A stretch of 64,000 bases of DNA from Nocardia macrotermitis. Its GTDB lineage: Bacteria; Actinomycetota; Actinomycetes; Mycobacteriales; Mycobacteriaceae. The translations under genes were made by a program, and so were the position numbers. Numbering within the stretch: position 1 is the stretch's first letter; each line of letters begins with the position of its first letter. The stretch spans positions 186,001 through 250,000 of the forward strand of contig NZ_WEGK01000010.1 of assembly GCF_009604405.1 (NCBI RefSeq). Direction: 5' to 3'. Of this stretch, positions 25,657-32,353 are shown piece after piece. The notes below the pieces were generated by a model. It had not been told where the DNA came from. It ran no database searches and saw only the letters and a list, made by a program, of their open reading frames with translations.

Positions 25657-27586
25657 CGACCGAGCCCTCCGCGTCGGGAGGTCGCAGAATGCCCGCGGTG
25701 CGCAACCGATCGATCACCTGATCGGCGAGTTCGCGTGGGGTTCGGGTGCCGCTGGAGTCCAGGCGCAGTTCCGGGGACTCCGGTGGTTCGTAGGGGGAAT
25801 CGATGCCGGTGAAGTTGACCAGTTCACCGCGACGGGCCTTGGCGTACAAGCCTTTTCGGTCGCGTTCCTCGACCACCTCCAAGGGGGCATCGACGTGGAC
25901 CTCCAGGAATGTGCCGTCGCCGATGCGTTCGCGAGCGCGGGCGCGGTCGGCCTGGAACGGGGTGATGAAGGAGGCCAGTACGATCAGCCCGGCGTCGGCG
26001 AGCAGCCGTGCGACCTCCACCACGCGGCGGATGTTCTCCACCCGGTCGGCGTCGGTGAAGCCCAGATCCGCGTTGAGGCCGTGCCGGACGTTGTCCCCGT
26101 CCAGCAGGTAGGTGTGGAACCCCTGCTCGTGCAGGCTTTTCTCGACCAGATCGGCGATGGTGGACTTGCCCGCGCCGGACAGGCCGGTGAACCACACCAC
26201 CGCCGGACGCTGCCCCTTCGCGAGCGAACGCGCCCGCCGATCGACGTCCAGCGCCTGCCAGTGGATATTGTGCGCGCGACGCAGCGCGAACCGCAGCATC
26301 CCGGCCGCGACCGTCTCCTGCGAGAGCCGATCGATCAGGATGAAGCCGCCCATGTCCCGATTCTCGACATACGGATCGAAAGGGATCTGCCGGTCGAGAT
26401 GTAAAGTGACGACACCGATTTCGTTGAGTTCGAGCTGTCGCGCGGCGGTGTGCTCGAGACTGTCGACATCGATGGTGTACTTGGGCTGCGCGATCTGCGC
26501 GACGGCCGAACTGGTCGCGAGTTCGAGCTGGTAGGTGCGGCCGGGCAGCATCGGCTGCTCGCTCATCCACACCAGTTGCGCCTCGAACTGATCGGCCACG
26601 CCGGGAGCCGCGGCGGCCGACGCGATCACATCGCCCCGGCTGACGTCGATCTCGTCCGAAAGCACCACCGTCACGGATTGATCCGCGACGGCCACGTCCA
26701 GATCGCCGTCCGCGGTGACGATTCGGGCGATCACGCTCTCCCGCCCCGACGGCAGCACCCGCACCTTGTCGCCGGGATGCACTGTGCCACCGGCGATCTG
26801 ACCTGAGAACCCGCGGAACTCCGAGTCCGGCCGATTGACCCACTGCACCGGCAGCCGGAACGGCCGCGCGTTGCGTTCGTCCGCGATCGGCACCGACTCC
26901 AACTGCCCGACCAGCGTCGGCCCGGAGTACCACGGCATATTCGGACCGGAGTCGATGATGTTGTCCCCGCGCAACGCCGACATCGGTATGCAGACGATCT
27001 CCTCCAGGCCGACGCTGTGCGCGAAAGTCCGGTATTCCCTTTCGATCTCGTCGAATCGCTGCTGCGAATACCCGACCAGGTCGAGCTTGTTCACCGCCAA
27101 CACGACGTGCCGGATGCCCAGCAGCGACACCAGACAACTGTGCCGCCGCGTCTGCGTGAGCACGCCCTTGCGGGCGTCGACCAGGATCACCGCGAGATCG
27201 GCGGTCGAGGCCCCGGTCACCATATTGCGGGTGTACTGCTCGTGGCCCGGGGTGTCGGCCACGATGAATTTGCGCCGTTCGGTGGAGAAGAACCGATACG
27301 CCACATCGATCGTGATGCCCTGTTCGCGTTCGGCGGCCAGACCGTCCACCAGCAGTGCGAAATCGAGTTCACCGCCCTGTGTGCCAACGGTTTTCGAATC
27401 CCGCTCCAACTCGGCCAGATGATCGGAGAACACCAGTTTCGAGTCGTACAGCAACCGGCCGATCAGCGTGGACTTCCCGTCGTCCACGCTGCCGCAGGTG
27501 ATGAACCGCAGCAGCGATTTGTGCTCGTGCCGCCGCAGATACTCCTCGATATCGCTGATGACCAGGTCGTTCGTGGTGTGCGCCAT
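25649..27586 (-). CDS. cysNC: CysN-CysC fusion: sulfate adenylyltransferase GTPase subunit and APS kinase
   Basis: A 645-residue bifunctional protein. Residues 1-440 are an EF-Tu-like GTPase with P-loop GSVDDGKST, DTPGHEQYTRNM and NKLDL, the regulatory subunit of ATP sulfurylase. Residues from about 455 on are APS kinase with P-loop GLSGAGKST and LDGDNVRHGLN. Together with CysD it makes APS and then PAPS, the donor for sulfotransferases. The start ATG overlaps the cysD stop (TGATG). The extra copy inside a sulfotransferase operon looks dedicated to sulfation rather than to cysteine synthesis, but that is inference. Confidence 0.95.
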   Translation of the reverse strand: MAHTTNDLVISDIEEYLRRHEHKSLLRFITCGSVDDGKSTLIGRLLYDSKLVFSDHLAELERDSKTVGTQGGELDFALLVDGLAAEREQGITIDVAYRFFSTERRKFIVADTPGHEQYTRNMVTGASTADLAVILVDARKGVLTQTRRHSCLVSLLGIRHVVLAVNKLDLVGYSQQRFDEIEREYRTFAHSVGLEEIVCIPMSALRGDNIIDSGPNMPWYSGPTLVGQLESVPIADERNARPFRLPVQWVNRPDSEFRGFSGQIAGGTVHPGDKVRVLPSGRESVIARIVTADGDLDVAVADQSVTVVLSDEIDVSRGDVIASAAAAPGVADQFEAQLVWMSEQPMLPGRTYQLELATSSAVAQIAQPKYTIDVDSLEHTAARQLELNEIGVVTLHLDRQIPFDPYVENRDMGGFILIDRLSQETVAAGMLRFALRRAHNIHWQALDVDRRARSLAKGQRPAVVWFTGLSGAGKSTIADLVEKSLHEQGFHTYLLDGDNVRHGLNADLGFTDADRVENIRRVVEVARLLADAGLIVLASFITPFQADRARARERIGDGTFLEVHVDAPLEVVEERDRKGLYAKARRGELVNFTGIDSPYEPPESPELRLDSSGTRTPRELADQVIDRLRTAGILRPPDAEGSVDE

Positions 27587-28506
27587 CAGAAGTAGCCTTC
27601 CTGCTTCTTGCGCTCCATCGAGCCCGTCGCGTCACGGTCGATGATCCGGCCCTGCCGTTCGGAACTGGTGGTGAGCAACATTTCCCGCACGATGTCCGGC
27701 AGTGTGGTCGCGGTGCTCTCCACCGCGCCCGAGAGCGGATAGCAGCCGAGCGTGCGGAACCGCACCATGCGTTGTTCGGGAATCTCCCCCTGCGCCAATC
27801 GCATTCGATCGTCGTCGACCATCACCAGCATGCCGTCGCGCTCCACGACCGGGCGCGGCGCGGCGAAATACAGATCCACGATCGGGATCCGCTCCCGATG
27901 GATGTACTGCCACACATCCAGTTCGGTCCAGTTCGACAGCGGGAACACCCGCAGGCTCTCACCGGGCCGTTTGCGGGTGTTGTACACCCGCCACAGTTCC
28001 GGGCGTTGACGTTTGGGATCCCAGCGGTGCTGCGCCGATCGCAGCGAGAAGATCCGCTCCTTGGCCCGGGATTTCTCCTCGTCCCGGCGCGCGCCGCCGA
28101 ACGCCAGATCGAAACCGTGCCCGTCCAGGGCCTGTTTGAGCCCCTCGGTCTTCCACATCTCGGTGTGCAGCGCGGAGCCGTGATCGAACGGATTGATACC
28201 CCGCGCAACGCATTCCGGGTTGCGGTGCACGAGCAGATCCAGATCGCCGGATGCCGCGATCCGATCCCGGAACTCGTACATCGCGCGGAACTTCCACGTC
28301 GTATCCACGTGCAGCAGCGGAAACGGCAGCCGCGACGGATGAAATGCCTTGCGCGCCAGGTGCAACAGCACCGAACTGTCCTTACCGACCGAATACAGCA
28401 GCACCGGCCGCTCGCTGCCCGCGACCGCCTCCCGCATGATCTGGATGCTCTCGGCCTCGAGCCGTTGCAGATGGGTCAACCCGACCGCGTCGATAGATGT
28501 CGTCAT
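27586..28506 (-). CDS. cysD: sulfate adenylyltransferase subunit 2 (CysD)
   Basis: A 306-residue PP-loop ATP pyrophosphatase. The PP-motif is LLYSVGKDSSVLLHLARKA. Further CysD signatures are HVDTTWKFRAMYEFRD, FGGARRDEEKSRAKER and RVFPLSNWTELDVWQYI. It catalyses ATP plus sulfate to APS with CysN. The ATG at 28506 has AAAGGAG seven bases before it. It is the fourth gene of the SDR-sulfotransferase-SDR-cysD-cysNC-MFS unit, 28 bases after the preceding SDR stop. Confidence 0.95.
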   Translation of the reverse strand: MTTSIDAVGLTHLQRLEAESIQIMREAVAGSERPVLLYSVGKDSSVLLHLARKAFHPSRLPFPLLHVDTTWKFRAMYEFRDRIAASGDLDLLVHRNPECVARGINPFDHGSALHTEMWKTEGLKQALDGHGFDLAFGGARRDEEKSRAKERIFSLRSAQHRWDPKRQRPELWRVYNTRKRPGESLRVFPLSNWTELDVWQYIHRERIPIVDLYFAAPRPVVERDGMLVMVDDDRMRLAQGEIPEQRMVRFRTLGCYPLSGAVESTATTLPDIVREMLLTTSSERQGRIIDRDATGSMERKKQEGYF

Positions 28507-28534
28507 GTCGAACTCCTTTGCGTACCAACGCCGT

Positions 28535-29305
28535 TCACTGGCGCAGGTGGGCCCCGCCACCGATGAACCACATCTGCCCGTTGATCCACTCCGCCTCGTC
28601 CGAGAGCAGGAAGGCGACCACTCCGGCCAGATCGTCCGGCCGTCCCAGCCGCGTGGTGCGGGCCGCGGAGACGAACATCCGCTGCAATTCCAGATCGTTC
28701 TGCTTCTGAACCGTCTCCCCCATCACAAGCCCCGGCATGACACCGTTGGACCGGATGCCGTCCTTACCCCAATTGATGGCGATATGCCTGGTCAGCTGAT
28801 TGACCGCCGCCTTGGACGCGCCGTAGGCGACCCGCGAGGCGTCACCGCCTAGCGAGGTCCCCGAGGAGGTGTTCACGATCGCACCGCCGCCCTGTTCGAG
28901 CAGATGCGGCAGCACCGCCCGGCAGGTGCGCACATAACCGAGCAGGTTCACATCCAGCGTGCGCTGCCAGACCTCGAGATCGGTCTCCAGCAGCGTCTTG
29001 TCCCGGCCCAGATTGGCCGGGGACAGATCCGCGCCGACATTGTGCAGCCCGTGCACCGCACCGAATTCGGCAATGGTGCGATCCACCATCCTGCGCACCG
29101 AATCGTCGTCGGCCAGATCGAATTCGACGGCAATGGCTCGGCCGCCGTCCTTCGCTATCCGCTCGACCGTGGCCTCCGCACCGGCGAGATTGATATCCCC
29201 GACGGTGACCAGGGCTCCTTCCGCGGCCAGCCGCTCGGCGGTGCCCGCACCGATTCCGGTCGCGCCACCGGCGACGACGAACGCTTTCTCGCGCAATCCG
29301 CGCAT
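28535..29305 (-). CDS. short-chain dehydrogenase/reductase (SDR)
   Basis: A 256-residue classical SDR with FVVAGGATGIGAGTAERLA, DFD-type loop DINLAG, catalytic YGASKAAVNQL and the Ser in NTSSGTSLGG. The C-terminus INGQMWFIGGGAHL is usual. The ATG at 29305 has AAAGGAG at good distance; a GTG lies one codon upstream. It sits between the sulfotransferase and cysD with a 40-base gap, so it should supply or modify the hydroxyl that becomes sulfated. Confidence 0.87.
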   Translation of the reverse strand: MRGLREKAFVVAGGATGIGAGTAERLAAEGALVTVGDINLAGAEATVERIAKDGGRAIAVEFDLADDDSVRRMVDRTIAEFGAVHGLHNVGADLSPANLGRDKTLLETDLEVWQRTLDVNLLGYVRTCRAVLPHLLEQGGGAIVNTSSGTSLGGDASRVAYGASKAAVNQLTRHIAINWGKDGIRSNGVMPGLVMGETVQKQNDLELQRMFVSAARTTRLGRPDDLAGVVAFLLSDEAEWINGQMWFIGGGAHLRQ

Positions 29306-29345
29306 CACGAATCTCCTTTGATTCCAGACAATTCCGTGCCGCGGG

Positions 29346-30473
29346 TCAGCGCGCGGTCCAGCGCTCCGCGTGCGCCACGTACTCGGCGAATTCGGGCCTG
29401 ATCCGGTCCAGATCCAGATCGAACAGGATCGGATCGGCCTTGCGGCTCGGATCCCGCTCCTGCGCGGCGGTATTCCACCAGGCGAGCATGCGGCGTTCGA
29501 ATTCCCCGGACACCGGTTCGTCGAGCCAGCCGTACAGGCCCTTCATCTCCCCGATCGGATCCGCCTGCATCGCACGGAAATCGATATCGCGGAACCGGTG
29601 ATCGTTACCGGCCGCGCGGAAATCCAGCGTGCGTCGCATGCCGAGGGTCCAGTGTTCGACATTGAGCCGTCCGATATAGGGCCGGTCGAGATGGTCGGAG
29701 TAGCGGCCGATGATATCGGCGTAGAGTTCGGCCACCGAGAGGATCACATCGGTCGGATCCCGGTGTGTCATCACGAATTTCGCTTCCGGGAACGCCTGAT
29801 CGAGCGCGTCCAGGAATAGCACGTGCGAGGGCGTCTTCAACCGCCACGGCCGGGTCGGCTCACCCCATTGCAGCAGTTTCATCACCCGCCGCTGATACGC
29901 GAACGTCGGCGCCAGATCCGCCTCGTGCACCAGCCACGCGGAATAGGTCGGAATCTGTGCGAACGAATGGAAGATATGGGATTTGAAATCCAGGGCCATC
30001 AGCTCGTGGCATTCCATCGGCCCGTCCTTGTCGACGGGCACATGATGCCGGGTGCCGACCATTTCGCCCTTGCCCACCGGAATGCGCGGATCCACGCCCG
30101 ACACCGTCGAGGGTGGCGGGCACGGCTGCGAGGATTCCCAGCGCCGCAGATAGCGCACCTCGGGATCCTGTGCCATCAGGATCGACAACGCCGTGGATCC
30201 GGTGCGCGGCAGGCCGATTCCGACCAGCGGGCCCTGGATGGGGACGTCATCGATCTCCGGATGCCGCCGGTACCAGTCCTCCACCTGCAACCGCTGGCTC
30301 AGATAGCGGGCGATGCGGTCGTAGAAGAATGCCTCGCCCTCGGAGTTCAGCCGCGCCTCACGGTCGAGCGAATTCAGCAGAATGCCGAGGCCCGCACGGA
30401 AAGAATCGTCCCCGAAATCATCCAGACCGGTTGTCGCGACGGCCTGCTGCAATATCTCATCGATTGTCGGCAC
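29346..30473 (-). CDS. PAPS-dependent sulfotransferase (Sulfotransfer_3 type)
   Basis: A 375-residue sulfotransferase. The 5'-phosphosulfate loop GLPRTGST is at residues 87-94. The 3'-phosphate motif lies in MTHRDPTDVILSVAELY with Arg238 and Ser246. A likely catalytic His/Glu pair lies in the MECHELMALDF region. Actinobacterial members sulfate hydroxyls of lipids, sterol-like compounds or sugars. There is no signal peptide or TM helix, so it acts in the cytoplasm. It begins 3 bases after the upstream SDR stop and is co-transcribed with the PAPS-forming genes. Confidence 0.9.
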   Translation of the reverse strand: MPTIDEILQQAVATTGLDDFGDDSFRAGLGILLNSLDREARLNSEGEAFFYDRIARYLSQRLQVEDWYRRHPEIDDVPIQGPLVGIGLPRTGSTALSILMAQDPEVRYLRRWESSQPCPPPSTVSGVDPRIPVGKGEMVGTRHHVPVDKDGPMECHELMALDFKSHIFHSFAQIPTYSAWLVHEADLAPTFAYQRRVMKLLQWGEPTRPWRLKTPSHVLFLDALDQAFPEAKFVMTHRDPTDVILSVAELYADIIGRYSDHLDRPYIGRLNVEHWTLGMRRTLDFRAAGNDHRFRDIDFRAMQADPIGEMKGLYGWLDEPVSGEFERRMLAWWNTAAQERDPSRKADPILFDLDLDRIRPEFAEYVAHAERWTAR

Positions 30474-30476
30474 GGC

Positions 30477-31349
30477 TCAGCCCATCCACTGTCCACCGGC
30501 GACGTCGATCGTCTGCCCGCACATGTAATCCGCCGCGTCCGAGGCCAGGAAGGCCACCACATTGGCCACCTCCTGCGGAAGGGCCGCGCGGCCCAATTGC
30601 ACGCGCTGGGTGATGGATTCGGCGATCGATTCGCGTCCGGCGCGCTCGGCGTCGTTGTGCGGGTCGACGAGATAACGTTTCATCTCGTCCTTGAGCATGA
30701 TGCCCGGGGCGACCGCCAACACATTCACTCCCCGGCGCGCGTATTCGTAGGCGAGATTCCGGGTGAATCCGATGACGCCCGCCTTGCACGCCGAATACAC
30801 GGTCAGTCCGGGTTGTTGCACCCGGCCCGCGACGGCCCCGATATTGATGATCTTGCCGGAGCCCTGCGGCAGCAGATGTTCCAGCGCCGCGTGCGCGCCG
30901 TACATCATCATGGTCAGGCTGCCCAGCACGGTCAGGTCGATTTCTTCCTTGGTGTGCCGATCGAAAGCACCCGCCGAGACCATGACCGGGTTGTTGATCA
31001 TCAGGTCCAGACCGCCCAGCTCGTCGCGGCTCGCCCGGACCGCCGCGTGCACCTGGTCCCAGTCCGACATGTCGGCCTTGATCGGCACAGCCGTTACGCC
31101 CCAACGCTTCTCGATCTCGGCCGCGCGACGCTCCACCTTCTCGAACGTCCGCCCGATGAGCGCGACATCCGCGCCGCAGCCGGCCAGCCGCTCGGCGATC
31201 GCATATCCCAGACCGTCGCCACCGGCACCCGTCACGGCGGCCTTGCGGCCCGTCATATCCAGCAGATCGGCCACCCGTTTATCGACGGTGTGATATGGCA
31301 GCCGATCGAAGCCCAATACCTGCGCCCAATCCTGGTCCTGTATGTCCAC
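30477..31349 (-). CDS. short-chain dehydrogenase/reductase (SDR), first gene of the sulfation operon
   Basis: A 290-residue SDR with an extra N-terminal segment of about 30 residues (DIQDQDWAQVLGFDRLPYH) before the cofactor motif AVTGAGGDGLGYAIAERLAG. The catalytic YSACKAGVIGF and C-terminal MCGQTIDVAGGQW are present. The NAG motif is NNPV, which is unusual. The GTG at 31349 has AGGAGG seven bases upstream and fits better than the longer ATG frame. It is the first gene of a six-gene unit, so the promoter should lie in 31350-31490, which contains a short AT-rich block near 31480-31497. Confidence 0.83.
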   Translation of the reverse strand: MDIQDQDWAQVLGFDRLPYHTVDKRVADLLDMTGRKAAVTGAGGDGLGYAIAERLAGCGADVALIGRTFEKVERRAAEIEKRWGVTAVPIKADMSDWDQVHAAVRASRDELGGLDLMINNPVMVSAGAFDRHTKEEIDLTVLGSLTMMMYGAHAALEHLLPQGSGKIINIGAVAGRVQQPGLTVYSACKAGVIGFTRNLAYEYARRGVNVLAVAPGIMLKDEMKRYLVDPHNDAERAGRESIAESITQRVQLGRAALPQEVANVVAFLASDAADYMCGQTIDVAGGQWMG

Positions 31350-31490
31350 GCCGGGACCTCCTCTCACGGCTCCGAAACGGAGCTCGTATGAATGTGCGAG
31401 GCGTCGCAATGCGTATCCGCCGCGCTTCGGAAAGCGTAGAACGGCAGGACTTTCGGCGGCCAATACGGATTTCGTCGTGCAGTCATATAA

Positions 31491-31994
31491 TTATTGGATT
31501 CCTCCCGCCGGGTGCTCGATCTGCTCGCGCAGGATGTCGCCGTGGCCGCAGTGCCGGGCGAAGTCCTCGATCAGGAACAGATAGATGAACCGCAGGCTGA
31601 CCTCGCCGAGCCGGGGATGCGTGCGAAGCTGATCCAGATCGAATCCGGCGGCGATCGCGCGGGACCGTTCGTTCACCCCCTCGAACTCGGCGATCACCGC
31701 GTCCACCGACTCCTTTTCGCCGACAACGAAACTCGCCTCGCCCGCGGTCGTGCCGCCCTCGATCTCGTGCTTGGGCACCCCCGCCAGAATGTGCTGGAAC
31801 CAGATCCGCTCGGCGACCGCCGCGTGTTTGACCAACCCGATCGGCGTGGTCACCGACGCGACCAACCGGCGACGGGCATCGCGCTCGGACAGCCCGCGCA
31901 CCGTATTGATCAACTCGGCTCGATTGCGATCCAGCATGTCCTCCAGCAACCGGCGCTCGTCGCCCATGGTGATCAGCGGTATCGAATACGTCAT
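31491..31994 (-). CDS. DinB-like (DUF664/mycothiol-transferase-type) protein
   Basis: A 167-residue four-helix-bundle protein of the DinB superfamily. The metal-ligand histidines fit the positions in IGLVKHAAVAERIWF and IEDFARHCGHGDILREQI. DUF664/DinB proteins in actinobacteria include mycothiol- and bacillithiol-dependent S-transferases used in detoxification. It lies 141 bases upstream of the sulfation operon on the same strand, so joint expression is possible but not shown. The start ATG at 31994 lacks a strong ribosome binding site; an ATG nine codons on is an alternative. Confidence 0.8.
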   Translation of the reverse strand: MTYSIPLITMGDERRLLEDMLDRNRAELINTVRGLSERDARRRLVASVTTPIGLVKHAAVAERIWFQHILAGVPKHEIEGGTTAGEASFVVGEKESVDAVIAEFEGVNERSRAIAAGFDLDQLRTHPRLGEVSLRFIYLFLIEDFARHCGHGDILREQIEHPAGGIQ

Positions 31995-32353
31995 CGTCGG
32001 CTCGATTCTCTCGGTGTGACGGCTGCTGCCCCGGTGTCACGTGTGGGCACAGGGTACGTCGGGCGGCGGCCGCGAACACGGTTGGCGCACACCGCCACCG
32101 GGACCCACGCTTGCGCCGCTGACCTGGGCGGACACCGCTCGCCCGGAATGTGTCGGTACCCACGCTTATGCTCGGTCCCGCACACGGATGTCGGACCGCG
32201 CACGAATCGGTCGTGGCTCGTCGAGATCGGGCTCGCGGCAAGCGTTTTCGGGAGTCGCGGGTCCGATGTCCGCGACCGTCCGGGTGATGGTCGGGTACAA
32301 CGGTGTGTCGCCGGGGGTTTGTTTTCGGCGTCCGGATCTGATGAGGAGGAACG
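31995..32353. other. gene-free divergent spacer
   Basis: This 359-base GC-rich stretch separates the DinB-like gene (minus) from the 992-residue lectin-like gene (plus). It should carry both promoters. I see an AGGAGG ribosome binding site at its right end but no convincing gene, repeat or operator. Confidence 0.5.

Noticed and set aside
31995..32353. Additional gene in the 359-base spacer before the lectin-like gene.
   Set aside because: Frames there are antisense-like, lack start signals and resemble random GC-rich translation.
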